Assembly (NCBI RefSeq): GCF_005886145.1
Contig: NZ_CP040504.1
Span: 248,001 to 312,000 of the forward strand
From: Neisseria sp. oral taxon 014 str. F0314
Lineage (GTDB): Bacteria > Pseudomonadota > Gammaproteobacteria > Burkholderiales > Neisseriaceae
Length of the DNA stretch: 64,000 nt
Reading direction: 5' to 3'
Made by a program: the position numbers and the translations under genes. The notes under the pieces were generated by a model. The model ran no database searches and was not told the DNA's origin. It saw only the letters and a program-made list of their open reading frames with translations. Numbering within the stretch: position 1 is the first letter of the stretch; each line of letters starts with the position of its first letter. Shown here one piece after another: positions 16,624 through 25,983 of the stretch.

Positions 16624-17840
16624 GAAGCGTCGTTTGGATAGTGATTTTGTTTGCCGTGGCCGTCGGGTTGGCCCTTGCTTCGGGCGTCTATACCGGTAAT
16701 GTGTATGTGGTGGCGGGACAAACCATGTTGCGTATGAACCTGCACGCGTTCGTACTGGGCTTGATAATTGCCGTCGTGATTCTGTATTTCCTTGTCCGCC
16801 TGATAGCCGGTTTGCTGAACATACCCGGCAGAATGCAGCGTTTCGGTACCGCCCGTAAAGGCCGTCAGGCTGCCACCGCGCTTAATAATGCGGGACAGGC
16901 TTTCTTTGAAGGCAAATTCGAGCAGGCGGAAAACGAGGCGGCTAAAGTTTTGGCAAACAAAGAAGCAGGCGGCAACCGTGCGCTGGCATTGATGCTGGGC
17001 GCCCATGCGGCCGACCAGATGGACAATATCGAACTGCGCGACCGCTACCTGAAAGACATCGAAGCATTGCCGAAAAAACAGCAGCTTTCGCGTTACCTGT
17101 TGTTGGCCGAGTCAGCCTTGACCAACCGCGATTATCCGGCTGCCAAACAAAACCTGGATGCCGCCGCGCAAATCAATCCCAATCTGACCAGACTGGTCCG
17201 TTTGCAGTTACGTTATGCCTTTGATGACGGTAATGCCGCCGAAGTGCTGGAAAAATCCGAAAAACTGGAAAAAGCCGGCGCAATCAGCGATTACGAGGCT
17301 GAACAATATCAATCTTGGGCATACCGCCGCCTGCTGGCGTCCGCTGCCGATGCAGACGGCCTGAAATCCTGTCTGAAACGCATCCCCGAAAATCTCAAGT
17401 CGGGGGGCTTGTGTGTGGAAATCGCCGAAAAATACGAACGCTTGGGCTTATACGGGCAGGCGGTCAAATGGGTTGACCGCTATTATCCGCAAACCCAACA
17501 GATAGAATTGCTGGAACCGTTTGTCGACAGCGTGCGTTATCTGAGCGACAGGGAACAGCAGCAGGCCATCGATACGGCCGACAGTTGGCTGCAAACCCGA
17601 CCGGACAACGCCAAACTTTTGATGTATCTGGGGCAGCTTGCCTACGGTAAGCGGCTGTGGGGCAAGGCTCAGGGCTATCTTGAAGCCAGCATCGCCATCA
17701 AGCCGACCGTATCGGCGCGTCTGGCGCTGGCCAAAGTGTTCGATGAAACCGAGCAGTTGCAGAAAGCCGAGGCGCAACGCAAGTTGGTTTTGGAGAGCGT
17801 AAGCGACGAAGAAGAACCTCTAGCCTTGGAAAACAAATAA
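16620..17840 (+). CDS. hemY: HemY: haem-biosynthesis-associated TPR membrane protein
   Basis: A 406-residue protein with two N-terminal membrane helices (about 4-24, VWIVILFAVAVGLALASGVY, and 42-63, FVLGLIIAVVILYFLVRLIAG) followed by a long helical TPR region. It overlaps hemDX by 4 bases, the same arrangement as hemX-hemY in enterobacteria, so the pair is translationally coupled. HemY is a helper of late tetrapyrrole synthesis, not an enzyme with known chemistry (it is not the protoporphyrinogen oxidase of the same name). Confidence 0.9.
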   Translation: MRSVVWIVILFAVAVGLALASGVYTGNVYVVAGQTMLRMNLHAFVLGLIIAVVILYFLVRLIAGLLNIPGRMQRFGTARKGRQAATALNNAGQAFFEGKFEQAENEAAKVLANKEAGGNRALALMLGAHAADQMDNIELRDRYLKDIEALPKKQQLSRYLLLAESALTNRDYPAAKQNLDAAAQINPNLTRLVRLQLRYAFDDGNAAEVLEKSEKLEKAGAISDYEAEQYQSWAYRRLLASAADADGLKSCLKRIPENLKSGGLCVEIAEKYERLGLYGQAVKWVDRYYPQTQQIELLEPFVDSVRYLSDREQQQAIDTADSWLQTRPDNAKLLMYLGQLAYGKRLWGKAQGYLEASIAIKPTVSARLALAKVFDETEQLQKAEAQRKLVLESVSDEEEPLALENK

Positions 17841-17922
17841 TCGGCCATCAGATGAATAAAGGCCGTCTGCAGATTCGCCGCGCAAGCGGGACAGCAGGCG
17901 GCCTTGTTATGAAAGAACAACC

Positions 17923-18984
17923 ATGATTCCCTTAAAAAACGATACTTTCCTGCGCGCATTGCTCAAACAGCCCGTCGAATACACGCCCGTTTGGATGATG
18001 CGGCAGGCGGGACGCTATCTGCCGGAATACAAAGCCACGCGTGCGAAAGCGGGCAGCTTTTTGGATTTGTGCAAAAATACCGAGTTGGCGACCGAAGTAA
18101 CCGTCCAACCCTTGGAGCGTTTCGAGTTGGACGCCGCGATTCTGTTTTCAGATATTCTGACCGTGCCCGATGCGATGGGACTGGGATTGTACTTCGCAGA
18201 AGGCGAAGGGCCTAAGTTTACCCGACCGCTGCAACACGAGCGGGACATCGCCGCATTGCAGGTGCCGGATATGGATCGGCTGCAATATGTGTTTGACGCC
18301 GTGGCTTCCATCCGTAAGGCTTTGAACGGGCGCGTGCCGCTCATCGGCTTTTCCGGCAGCCCGTTCACGCTGGCATGCTATATGGTCGAAGGCGGCGGCA
18401 GCAAAGAATTCCGCACCGTCAAAACCATGATGTATTCACGCCCCGATTTACTGCACAAAATCCTTGATGTCAATGCCCAAGCCGTTACGGCCTACCTCAA
18501 TGCCCAAATCGATGCCGGCGCTCAGGCGGTACAGATTTTCGATACGTGGGGCGGCGTATTGAGCGATGCGGCATTCCAAGAGTTCAGCCTGCGCTATATG
18601 CGCCAGATTGTCGGCGGTTTGAAGCGGGAGAACGAAGGGCGCAGGGTGCCGGTTATCATATTTGCCAAGGGCGGCGGCTTGTGGCTGGAACAAATGGCAG
18701 ACATCGGCGCCGATGCGCTCGGACTGGATTGGACCTGCAATATCGGCGAAGCCCGCCGCCGCGTGGGGGATAAAGTCGCGCTGCAAGGCAATTTCGACCC
18801 GTTCGCACTGTTCGGTACGCCTGAAAGTATAAAAACCGAAGTCGCGCGCATTCTGGCCGGTTTCGGCAACGGCAGCGGCCATGTGTTCAATCTGGGCCAC
18901 GGTATCAGCCAACATACCAACCCCGAACATGCCGGGATTCTGGTAGACAGCGTGCACGAACTGTCACGTCAGTATCACCATTGA
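17923..18984 (+). CDS. hemE: Uroporphyrinogen decarboxylase
   Basis: A 353-residue enzyme of haem synthesis that removes four acetate carboxyls from uroporphyrinogen III. The N-terminal signature [15 protein letters not shown] and the catalytic Asp region [15 protein letters not shown] are intact, as are [14 protein letters not shown] and FDTWGGVLS. Length is typical. It follows hemDX-hemY after 82 bases that contain a variant DUS, so all three steps are clustered. Confidence 0.97.
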   Translation: MIPLKNDTFLRALLKQPVEYTPVWMMRQAGRYLPEYKATRAKAGSFLDLCKNTELATEVTVQPLERFELDAAILFSDILTVPDAMGLGLYFAEGEGPKFTRPLQHERDIAALQVPDMDRLQYVFDAVASIRKALNGRVPLIGFSGSPFTLACYMVEGGGSKEFRTVKTMMYSRPDLLHKILDVNAQAVTAYLNAQIDAGAQAVQIFDTWGGVLSDAAFQEFSLRYMRQIVGGLKRENEGRRVPVIIFAKGGGLWLEQMADIGADALGLDWTCNIGEARRRVGDKVALQGNFDPFALFGTPESIKTEVARILAGFGNGSGHVFNLGHGISQHTNPEHAGILVDSVHELSRQYHH

Positions 18985-19017
18985 CGCCGGAATACGGCCC
19001 GATACAGATAAAAGAAA

Positions 19018-19047
19018 AATACCCGGTAGAGATGCCGGGTATTTTTT
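19018..19047 (+). terminator. Rho-independent terminator after hemE
   Basis: AATACCCGG (19018-19026) pairs with CCGGGTATT (19035-19043), continuing into TTTTTT. Confidence 0.9.
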
Positions 19048-19088
19048 CGGACTGTACGAAAATACAGAAACGCCGTTTTCAGACGGCC

Positions 19089-19742
19089 TCAAGCCTGTTT
19101 TTCCAATTCCGCCGCAGCCTGTCGCGCCCAAGCCATCGTTTCGGCAAAGGCGGGGCGGGCGGTGTGGCGGTCGATATAGGCGGAGAAGACCGGTTCGTCC
19201 GCAGTGAAAACAGAAGGCGCGCCGCGCATCGGCATGACGCGGATAAAGTGGTTCAGCAGGGCGGTGAAATATACGTCTAGTGCGGAAAAGCGGTCGCCAA
19301 CGATAAAGTCGTGTTTGGCCAGATGGTCGCGCAGGGTGGCGAAGGCAGTGTCGAAATCGCCGTAGCCTATGGCTTTGCGCCGCTCGCTGCTGTCCGGCAC
19401 GCGGTTGATTTTGTCGAATCCGGCGTATTCGAGGTGAATGGAGAAACACAACCAGCGGTAGAACTCGCCGCGTGCCAACGAATCGGCGGCCGGAATCAGG
19501 TGTTTGTCGGGAAACTGCTCGGCTAGAAAGGTGATGATGGCGGCGGTTTCGGTCAGCACGGTGCCGTCTGCTTTGAGTGCGGGAACTTTGCCCATCGGAT
19601 TGACTGCCAGATAGTCGGCGGATTTCATGGCTTCGCCGAACGGAATCAGTTTGACGTCGTATTGCGCGCCGCATTCTTTCAGCATCCAGACTACGTTGGT
19701 GCCGCGGGAATAAGGGTGGGTGTAGAGCGTGAAACGGTGCAT
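19089..19742 (-). CDS. Glutathione S-transferase family protein
   Basis: A 217-residue GST-fold protein. The N-terminal thioredoxin-like domain begins MHRFTLYTHPYSRGTNVVWML with the active-site Ser/Tyr region THPYSRG. It carries the cis-proline block NPMGKVPALKADG and the glutathione-binding VLTETAAIITFLAE. The C-terminal helical domain has the N-cap FIVGDRFSALDVYF. The substrate is unknown. It faces hemE across a shared terminator region and is transcribed alone. Confidence 0.85.
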   Translation of the reverse strand: MHRFTLYTHPYSRGTNVVWMLKECGAQYDVKLIPFGEAMKSADYLAVNPMGKVPALKADGTVLTETAAIITFLAEQFPDKHLIPAADSLARGEFYRWLCFSIHLEYAGFDKINRVPDSSERRKAIGYGDFDTAFATLRDHLAKHDFIVGDRFSALDVYFTALLNHFIRVMPMRGAPSVFTADEPVFSAYIDRHTARPAFAETMAWARQAAAELEKQA

Positions 19743-19845
19743 GGTGCTTCTCCTGCGGGGTTGAAAAGACCTATGATACAGGCAGGGCGCGTCAATTTTT
19801 GTCAGCAGGCTTTTTCAGACGGCCTGTTTTGATGTTTCGTTTTTC

Positions 19846-19953
19846 GCCATTTCCGCGCAGGCGGGAATTGAGGCCTGCCCGTACGGAAACTTGCCGAGAA
19901 AAAAAGTTTCCCAAATTCTACATCCTGGATTCCCGCCTGCGCGGGAATGACGG
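19846..19953. repeat. NIME with a perfect dRS3
   Basis: A perfect dRS3 (ATTCCC GCCTGCGC GGGAAT) lies at 19929-19948 and a one-mismatch copy at 19849-19868, with a core of about 60 bases between them. Confidence 0.7.
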
Positions 19954-20012
19954 GATTCAATCAATAGTCGCATCAAAGATTAAGCAAGGTCGAAAATCAA
20001 TACAGGCTCCGG

Positions 20013-20054
20013 TTTTTCAGACGGCCTGTTACGGCTTTGAGGCCGTCTGAAAAA
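20013..20054. terminator. Inverted DUS pair after the WYL regulator
   Basis: TTTTTCAGACGGCCT (20013-20027) pairs with AGGCCGTCTGAAAAA (20040-20054). It lies just past the regulator's stop codon on the minus strand, with T-rich sequence on exit. Confidence 0.75.
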
Positions 20055-20061
20055 TAGGTTT

Positions 20062-20769
20062 CTAAATCTCAAACACCGACAAATCCAAATCTTCCTGCCG
20101 CTGCCATTCGCGCAGCAGCACCATGCGCGGAACGGGGAAGGTGTCACCGATGTTCAGGTTTGACATGCGGTCGGTGCGGAAGTGGCGGAAATCCCGCCGC
20201 TTTTCGCACCATGCCGCCAGCAGGCAGGCGTCGGGAAAATAGCCGACAGCCAGCGGCCTGACGCTGCGGCGGGTAGGGCGGCCTTGGGCATCGGTATAGT
20301 CGAACGAAAGGATGCGGTTGCCGCGCAGGGCGGTGCGGATGGCGGACAGCGTTTCGCTTTCCTGCGGCGTAAACGGACGGGTTTGGCACGGGCGGGGATA
20401 AAGTGCCTGCGTGTTGAGGTGTTCCCTTAAATGGCCGGGCAGCACGGCATCGATTTTCGCCAGCACAGATTTGGCGTCGGCGGCCAAACCGTCGTCTCCG
20501 TTCGCGGCCACCCAGCGCATTCCGAATACCAGCGCTTCGATTTCCGGTTTGTCGAACATCAGCGGCGGCAGCCCCAAATCGGTATGCAATACGAAGCCCA
20601 GCCCGGCCTCGCCGCGTATGTCGGCGCCTTGCGCGCATAATTGGGCAATGTCGCGGTACACCGTGCGCGTGCTCACCGATAACTGCTGCGCCAGCGTTTC
20701 GGCGGTAACGGGACCGTGCCGGCGGCGGAGCAGGTCGAGCAGGGTGAGGAGTCGTCGGCTGCGGGGCAT
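20062..20769 (-). CDS. YafY/PafC-type transcriptional regulator (HTH-11 plus WYL domain)
   Basis: A 235-residue DNA-binding protein. Residues 1-60 form a DeoR-like winged helix (RLLTLLDLLRRRHGPVTAETLAQQLSVSTRTVYRDIAQL). The WYL domain follows (NRILSFDYTDAQGRPTRRSVRPLAVGYFPDACLLAAWCE, with the FRTDRM motif). WYL regulators sense small ligands, nucleotides or DNA damage; the ligand and target are unknown here. The nearest possible target is the META-domain gene upstream. Confidence 0.88.
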   Translation of the reverse strand: MPRSRRLLTLLDLLRRRHGPVTAETLAQQLSVSTRTVYRDIAQLCAQGADIRGEAGLGFVLHTDLGLPPLMFDKPEIEALVFGMRWVAANGDDGLAADAKSVLAKIDAVLPGHLREHLNTQALYPRPCQTRPFTPQESETLSAIRTALRGNRILSFDYTDAQGRPTRRSVRPLAVGYFPDACLLAAWCEKRRDFRHFRTDRMSNLNIGDTFPVPRMVLLREWQRQEDLDLSVFEI

Positions 20770-20830
20770 AGCGGGAATGGGGAGTTGTCGAAGCGGAGGT
20801 AAAGAAGGACGGAATGCGGAGTAAGGAAAG

Positions 20831-20878
20831 AGGCCGTCTGAAATACGGTTTCGGCGGAAACGGTTTTTCAGACGGCCT
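20831..20878. terminator. Inverted DUS pair between META-domain and regulator genes
   Basis: AGGCCGTCTGAAA (20831-20843) pairs with TTTCAGACGGCCT (20866-20878). It should terminate the META-domain gene, whose stop is at 20921. Confidence 0.65.
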
Positions 20879-20920
20879 CAAGAGGTTTCCGCTCCGCCGA
20901 ATCGCAAGGCTAAACGGGGT

Positions 20921-21331
20921 TTAATCCTGATTCTGCGCCCGTTCCGCTTTCAGCAGCACCCTGCCCCTGCGGTCGGTCAGCAGCAGCGTATCGCCTTTGA
21001 TGCGGTAGGATTTGCTGTTTGAGAATGCGCGGGAAACGGTTTCTTCCTGCTTCATGATCTCTTCGTCGCAGGCCATCAGCGTACTGGCCGCATCGTCGAT
21101 TTTCAGACGGCCTTTGGCCGCGTGGAAACTGCCGGTCAGGGTATTGCAGCCGGCACCGGCGCTGAAACGGTGTTCGGCACCGTTGAATTCAAGATAGGCT
21201 TCGGCTGCGGTTACGGGCCGTCGTGCCACTTCGGTAATGTTCCAGCGTCCGTCAAGCGGCGCACCGACGGCGGGGGCGGCGAAAAGGCAAAACAGCAGGG
21301 AGGCGGGGAGGAGGGCGGTTTTTTTCATCAT
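20921..21331 (-). CDS. META-domain (HslJ-like) exported protein
   Basis: A 136-residue protein with a cleavable signal peptide (MMKKTALLPASLLFCLFAAPAVGA). It has one META domain: LDGRWNITEVARRPV, then GAEHRFSAGAGCNTLTGSF, MACDEEIMKQEETVSRAFS and the C-terminal strand TLLLTDRRGRVLLKAER. HslJ/META proteins are small periplasmic or outer-membrane-associated proteins, in some cases linked to heat shock or antibiotic tolerance; the function here is unknown. No lipobox cysteine is visible, so it is probably soluble in the periplasm. Confidence 0.8.
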   Translation of the reverse strand: MMKKTALLPASLLFCLFAAPAVGAPLDGRWNITEVARRPVTAAEAYLEFNGAEHRFSAGAGCNTLTGSFHAAKGRLKIDDAASTLMACDEEIMKQEETVSRAFSNSKSYRIKGDTLLLTDRRGRVLLKAERAQNQD

Positions 21332-21362
21332 TTTTCCTTTCGTTCAAAATGCGGCATTCTGT

Positions 21363-21397
21363 TTTCAGACGGCCTCATAAACACAGGCCGTCTGAAA
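21363..21397. terminator. Inverted DUS pair after ftsK
   Basis: TTTCAGACGGCCT (21363-21375) pairs with AGGCCGTCTGAAA (21385-21397), directly downstream of the ftsK stop on the minus strand. Confidence 0.75.
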
Positions 21398-21410
21398 GAG
21401 AGACAACCAA

Positions 21411-24400
21411 TCAGTGCGAATGTTCGCTGTTTTGTGCCAAAACAGTGCGGTTGCCGTTTGTTTCCGGTGCGGAGACGATGCCGTCGGCCTCCATCTGGTC
21501 GATGAGGCGCGCGGCGCGGTTGTAGCCGATGCGCAGGGCGCGCTGTATGCCGGAAATACTGGCTTTGCGCGACTTGACGATATAGGCGACGGCCTCGTCG
21601 TACATCGGGTCTATTTCGCCGTCGCCGCTGCGGTTGAGGCCGGGCAGGTCGTCGGTCATGCCGCCGCTCAGGATTTCGTCGATATAGTCGGGTTCGCCGA
21701 ATTGTTTCAAATATTCGACCACACGGTGGACTTCGCCGTCGGATGCGAATGCGCCGTGTACGCGCTGCGGATAACCCGTACCAGGCGGCAGGAACAGCAT
21801 GTCGCCTTGGCCGAGCAGGTTTTCCGCACCCATCTGGTCGAGGATGGTGCGGCTGTCTACCTTGCTGGACACTTGGAAGGCGATACGGGTCGGGATGTTG
21901 GCTTTAATCAGGCCGGTAATCACGTCCACGCTCGGACGCTGCGTCGCCAAAATCAGATGGATGCCGGCGGCGCGGGCTTTTTGGGCGAGGCGGGCAATCA
22001 GTTCTTCGATTTTCTTGCCTGCGGTCATCATCAGGTCGGCGAACTCGTCGACCACCACCACGATAAACGGCAGTTTTTCCAAAGGCTCGGGGTCGTCGGG
22101 GGTGAAGCTGAACGGATTGGCGATTTTGCGGCCGTGTGCGGCGGCTTCGGCAACGGCCTGGTTGAAACCGGCCAGGTTGCGTACGCCCAGATGGCTCATC
22201 AGGCGGTAGCGTTTTTCCATTTCGTTGACGCACCAGTTGAGCGCGTTCGCCGCCAGCTTCATATCGGTAACGACCGGCGCGAGCAGGTGCGGGATGCCCT
22301 CGTAAATGCTCAGTTCCAGCATTTTCGGGTCAATCATAATCATGCGTACGTCTTCGGGCGGCGCTTTAAACAGCATCGACAAAATCATGGCGTTGACGCC
22401 CACTGATTTACCCGAACCGGTCGTACCGGCCACCAGCAGGTGCGGCGCCTTGGCCAAGTCGGTAACGACGGGTTCGCCGGTGATGTCCTGACCCAGCGCC
22501 AGCGTCAGTTTGGATTTTGATTCGGTAAACGCGGGCGAATTGAAGATTTCGCTCAGGCGTATCATCTGGCGTTTCGGGTTCGGCAGTTCCAAGCCCATGC
22601 AGGTTTTGCCGGGTATGGTTTCCACCACGCGGATGGAGGCGACGCCGAGCGAGCGGGCGAGGTCTTTTTCGAGGTTCAGCACCGCATTGCCGCGCACGCC
22701 GACATCGGGTTCGATTTCATAACGGGTAATCACCGGTCCGGCGTAAGCGTCCATCACTTTGACCTTGACCTTGAACTCGGCCAGTTTTTCCTCGATGGTA
22801 ATGCTGTTTTCCAGCAGGGTTTCTTCGGTTTGGGTCGCGCTGGGGTCGAACTGCGGCGGCAGCAGCAAGTCCACCGTCGGCAGATGTGCGGACGCCGAAG
22901 CCGGCGGCGTTTCCGCCTGATGGCGGCTTACCGGCCGGATAACGGTTTCAGACGGCCTTGCAACGGCTTGCGGAGTGTGTGCAGTGCGGTGCAGCGGTAC
23001 GGACACGGGTTCGGAGGTCGTCTGAAACTGCTGCGGCGTCGCTTCGACCGCCAGACGTTCGGCCTCCGTCGGAATGACCGATTGCGTCGGTGCCGGAATC
23101 GGGATGATGGCGGGTGGTTCGGCAATGATGACGTTGGATGCCTCGCTAATCAGGCGGTCGGCAATCGACCAACTCGGTTTGTTGCTGATGTGGGCGTTTA
23201 TCGGCGCGTGGTTGAGGGTCGGATTGACCGGTTGCGCCGCGAACACGGGCGGTTTGTGCGCTTCGGGCTGAGGTTTGACGGATGCCGCCGGAGCCGTTGC
23301 GGCGGGCGCTGTTGCGGATGCAGGGTTCGGACGGGCCGTTTTCGGCGGGAACAAAGGCTTCTTCGGCTGAACTTTGGCCGCACTTTGCTCCACGCGCGCC
23401 GTTTCCGGAAGCACGCTCTCGCGTCGGGACGTATCGATGCGGCGTATCGGGTTGGCGGCGCGGCGGCCTAGCGGAGAAGAACTGTGCGACAGATTGGCCA
23501 GTATTTCTTCGTTGCGGATGGTTTGCGGGCGGTAATCGTCGGCCAAAATCTGCGCGGCCGAGAAGCGGCGCGCGGCCGAATGGCGGCTGAGGTTGGCGCG
23601 GATGTCATCGGCTCGGATTTCATCGGGATGTTCGGGTTTCTGAAACGGCGCGAGCGACTCAAGCTCGACCGCGCGCATGGCGGCCTGCGTGTATTCGTGT
23701 CGCAGGCTTTGCGCGGCAGGGATTTGGCGGGAGATTTCGCTGACGCTGGCCAGCACGCGTTCGCGGGTACGGCGCACGGCAGGGTCGTCCAAGTCGATGG
23801 TTTTCAGGTTTTCAGACGGCCTGTGGCTGGGGACTGCGGGCTGCGGGTCAAAGAAGGCGGCTTTCTGCACGGCTTCTTCCGCCGCCTCGTGCAGCGAGCG
23901 GGTGGCTTCTTCCAGTGTGATGACTTCCAAATCAGAATTCACCAACTTGGCGGGCGCGTATTCGGGCGGTTCGCTGTCGACAAACGGTTCGATATAGGGG
24001 TCGGGAATGGTGGATTTGCGCGGCGGCAGGGTGGGGGCGGCGGTATGATGTTCTTGATGCTCTTCTATCGCGCTTTCTACAGCAGGTTCGCGGAAAACGG
24101 CTTGCTCGGACGGTTCCTGTGTTTCCGTTTCGGCATCAACTACCGCATGGCCGCCGAACTGGTTGATGAGGGAACTGAGGGTAGCTGCCGTTTTGCTGAA
24201 GATGTCTTCTTCATCTTCGCTTTCCTCGTCCTCATTGCCGGATTCTTCTCCATCTTGACAAGGCTCTTGCGCAGGCGTTTCCACCGTTCCGGTTTCTTCC
24301 GCTTCCTGAGCGGTTTCCTGCCGCCATCCGGCGGAAATGACGGTTTCAGGGAGGTCTTCTTCCTCATCCTGCTCCGTGTGCGTACCCTCCAACATGGCCA

Positions 24401-24494
24401 GTTCGTCTTGCCATGACCGCTGCTGGCTGTAATGCAGCCACAATAGGCCGCCAATCGCACACAATAAAACCAAAATCAAAATCGTCCAAAACAT
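21411..24494 (-). CDS. ftsK: DNA translocase FtsK (single-helix form)
   Basis: A 1027-residue DNA pump for chromosome segregation at the division site. Only one N-terminal membrane helix is visible (about residues 2-22, [21 protein letters not shown]), instead of the usual four. A long acidic then Pro/Ala-rich linker runs to about 530. The motor follows, with Walker [15 protein letters not shown] (about 685) and Walker [15 protein letters not shown]. The DNA-reading gamma winged helix is at the end ([35 protein letters not shown]). Neisseria genomes often encode two FtsK-like proteins; this one-helix form is probably the second. The gene borders the AT-rich island on its upstream side. Confidence 0.9.
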   Translation of the reverse strand: MFWTILILVLLCAIGGLLWLHYSQQRSWQDELAMLEGTHTEQDEEEDLPETVISAGWRQETAQEAEETGTVETPAQEPCQDGEESGNEDEESEDEEDIFSKTAATLSSLINQFGGHAVVDAETETQEPSEQAVFREPAVESAIEEHQEHHTAAPTLPPRKSTIPDPYIEPFVDSEPPEYAPAKLVNSDLEVITLEEATRSLHEAAEEAVQKAAFFDPQPAVPSHRPSENLKTIDLDDPAVRRTRERVLASVSEISRQIPAAQSLRHEYTQAAMRAVELESLAPFQKPEHPDEIRADDIRANLSRHSAARRFSAAQILADDYRPQTIRNEEILANLSHSSSPLGRRAANPIRRIDTSRRESVLPETARVEQSAAKVQPKKPLFPPKTARPNPASATAPAATAPAASVKPQPEAHKPPVFAAQPVNPTLNHAPINAHISNKPSWSIADRLISEASNVIIAEPPAIIPIPAPTQSVIPTEAERLAVEATPQQFQTTSEPVSVPLHRTAHTPQAVARPSETVIRPVSRHQAETPPASASAHLPTVDLLLPPQFDPSATQTEETLLENSITIEEKLAEFKVKVKVMDAYAGPVITRYEIEPDVGVRGNAVLNLEKDLARSLGVASIRVVETIPGKTCMGLELPNPKRQMIRLSEIFNSPAFTESKSKLTLALGQDITGEPVVTDLAKAPHLLVAGTTGSGKSVGVNAMILSMLFKAPPEDVRMIMIDPKMLELSIYEGIPHLLAPVVTDMKLAANALNWCVNEMEKRYRLMSHLGVRNLAGFNQAVAEAAAHGRKIANPFSFTPDDPEPLEKLPFIVVVVDEFADLMMTAGKKIEELIARLAQKARAAGIHLILATQRPSVDVITGLIKANIPTRIAFQVSSKVDSRTILDQMGAENLLGQGDMLFLPPGTGYPQRVHGAFASDGEVHRVVEYLKQFGEPDYIDEILSGGMTDDLPGLNRSGDGEIDPMYDEAVAYIVKSRKASISGIQRALRIGYNRAARLIDQMEADGIVSAPETNGNRTVLAQNSEHSH

Positions 24495-24926
24495 AAGCAG
24501 CAGTCCAAATCAGTCCGAAATTCGGTAAAGGCATATATTCTATCGTGTTTCGGCATCGTGGACTATCGGCAATCACGCTTTGCGCCAAAATCCGCGACGG
24601 ACGGAAGGGCGGCGTTTCGGCATACATTTAAGGGTTTGACGGGATAAATCAAAGTACGAACTGTACTGAGGTCATCTTTTGGCTTTGTTTGTTCATTCCA
24701 GTTAATCTAGGAAAAAATATTACTTAGGAAAGTATTATCTGAAAATCATATAATCTTGCCCTCGTGCCTTACTTAAACACCGAATTCCAAAAACACCCTT
24801 GTATACATCAGATTTCAACTTCATTTGCATTTCGTAGAAATTCTTCATGGGTAGATTAATGATTAGCACAATATAGCCACGCCGTTCGGATAGCATTGGG
24901 CAGATATTTTTAGATGGCTTTCCGCG

Positions 24927-24950
24927 TCACTATCACTATCACTATCACTA
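24927..24950. repeat. Hexanucleotide tandem repeat (TCACTA)x4
   Basis: Four exact copies of TCACTA in tandem. A hexamer leaves the reading frame unchanged, and no confident gene covers it; on the minus strand it reads as AGTGAT repeats. Confidence 0.8.
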
Positions 24951-25275
24951 TTGGATCTCCCCTTTGAAAGTAAATTCAACCTGTACGAACCAAAAAAGAA
25001 CGATGCCATCCCCGCATAAGTAGGAATAACATCGTTTGATTTCTAGAAATAAATCTCCGAAAACATATTAGACATCTACAAGTTGGGCTTCCCGTCTGCA
25101 TGGATTTTTAGATTATTTAGATAAGATCAATAGGGCTCAGTGTCTAAAGCCATGGTTTAGTAAACACAATTCTCACAAATTAATTTTACTGCCACTAACA
25201 ACTTTTAGTATGCGGAAATCTAATTCTTTAATACTTTCTTATACGCAGGCAAATAACCTAAACACAGCTCATACA

Positions 25276-25310
25276 TGTAGTTGGCTTTGTTTCAAACAAA
25301 GCCAACTACA
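25276..25310. repeat. Perfect 17+1+17 inverted repeat downstream of the peptide cluster
   Basis: TGTAGTTGGCTTTGTTT (25276-25292) is the exact complement of the arm ending at 25310, with one base between. It lies 11 bases past the stop of the last leader-peptide gene, where a terminator is expected, although the exit side on the minus strand has no clear T run. A terminator or a processing hairpin are both possible. Confidence 0.7.
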
Positions 25311-25320
25311 CTACGTAGGC

Positions 25321-25443
25321 TTAAAGAAAGGGAAAAAGATGTTTACGCCAGTAATCGGTCCAATAGCTTCCACCTGGCAAATAGTCTCTTATATCATATC
25401 CACCACTGATGGCTTCCAATTCACGGATTTTCAATTCTTTCAT
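25321..25443 (-). CDS. Double-glycine leader peptide, putative bacteriocin (cluster member A)
   Basis: A 40-residue peptide: leader MKELKIRELEAISGG (15 residues) then a 25-residue core YDIRDYLPGGSYWTDYWRKH...FPFL. The leader has the charged N-terminus, the hydrophobic positions at -4 and -7 and the terminal Gly-Gly that peptidase-C39 exporters cut. The core is aromatic and basic, unlike its neighbours. The start follows AAGGAGCTATTAC, an excellent ribosome-binding site. It is the last gene of the cluster in reading order. No exporter or clear immunity gene is adjacent, so the bacteriocin role is inferred from leader type and clustering; a signalling peptide is an alternative. Confidence 0.72.
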   Translation of the reverse strand: MKELKIRELEAISGGYDIRDYLPGGSYWTDYWRKHLFPFL

Positions 25444-25567
25444 GTAATAGCTCCTTAATTTAAATTTTGAATAAATAGGTTCAGTAAACAGGCAGGCCGT
25501 AGTTCAAAGCAACATCATAATCGCACAAGCAAGAACTAACTGCATCCAAACATGCAAGTACAATGAT

Positions 25568-25666
25568 TCAATAACCGTAAAAACCTGAAATAAGACCACC
25601 GATAAAGGCCAACACAGCAATTATACCGGCCCATGTCAAAAGACGGTTTACATTTATATCTTTCAT
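25568..25666 (-). CDS. Small one-helix hydrophobic peptide in the leader-peptide cluster
   Basis: A 32-residue peptide, MKDINVNRLLTWAGIIAVLA then FIGGLISGFYGY. Residues 9-28 form one membrane helix, and no double-glycine leader precedes it. An AAGG motif lies 10 or so bases before the ATG. In bacteriocin clusters a short membrane peptide between structural genes is often the immunity protein, but it could equally be a leaderless bacteriocin or a non-functional frame. The call rests on position, start signal and composition only. Confidence 0.5.
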   Translation of the reverse strand: MKDINVNRLLTWAGIIAVLAFIGGLISGFYGY

Positions 25667-25754
25667 AAGATCGACCTTAGATGACAAATATGAAAACTCT
25701 CAACATATTCTGCCAATTTACAATAACTTATTTGCATCCAGTTTCAATTTTGTT

Positions 25755-25868
25755 CTAGTCATTCCAACCATCAACTATACCGCGACTAAAGCTCAATGCA
25801 GTTTGTAAATAATCATTCCAACCGCCGCCACTTACTTTTTCCAAATCAAAATCTTTCATAACTTTCAT
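25755..25868 (-). CDS. Double-glycine leader peptide, putative bacteriocin (cluster member C)
   Basis: A 37-residue peptide: leader MKVMKDFDLEKVSGG, core of 22 residues starting GWNDYLQTALSFSRG and ending IVDGWND. Choosing the upstream ATG gives a leader of exactly 15 residues, as in the three sister peptides, and it has GGAG upstream; the internal ATG (MKDFD) would shorten it to 12. The ending GIVDGWND nearly repeats that of member D (GIVAGWND), so the two are paralogues. WND also occurs near the start of the core. Confidence 0.72.
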   Translation of the reverse strand: MKVMKDFDLEKVSGGGWNDYLQTALSFSRGIVDGWND

Positions 25869-25983
25869 AATAATATATCTCCAAGCTTATAGTTAAATAA
25901 ACTAATTCAAAATAAAACGACGAATACGGCAACCGTCGAATGTTAATATTCAAATAACTTACCGTATTCGATTTCGGCTTTAA

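Larger units (their letters stand above)
19743..20061. other. Repeat-filled intergenic stretch
   Basis: No gene is visible. It contains a DUS at about 19813-19825, a NIME (19846-19953) and an inverted DUS pair (20013-20054) next to the end of the WYL regulator gene. Confidence 0.7.
24495..25320. other. AT-rich left part of a low-GC island, no confident gene
   Basis: From about 24640 the base composition drops sharply relative to ftsK and stays low to about 27000. I see no recognisable gene here. There is a (TCACTA)x4 tandem at 24927-24950, a 53-codon minus-strand open frame at 24735-24896 with no known similarity, and a perfect 35-base inverted repeat at 25276-25310. Confidence 0.6.

Noticed and set aside
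24735..24896. 53-codon minus-strand frame in the AT-rich island
   Set aside because: Starts MLSERRGYIV and ends YMIFR. No ribosome-binding site, no motif and no leader; could be a decayed fragment but cannot be supported as a gene.
25210..25458. 82-codon plus-strand frame across leader-peptide gene A
   Set aside because: No ribosome-binding site and no similarity; the minus strand has the better-supported small gene with leader and start signals.
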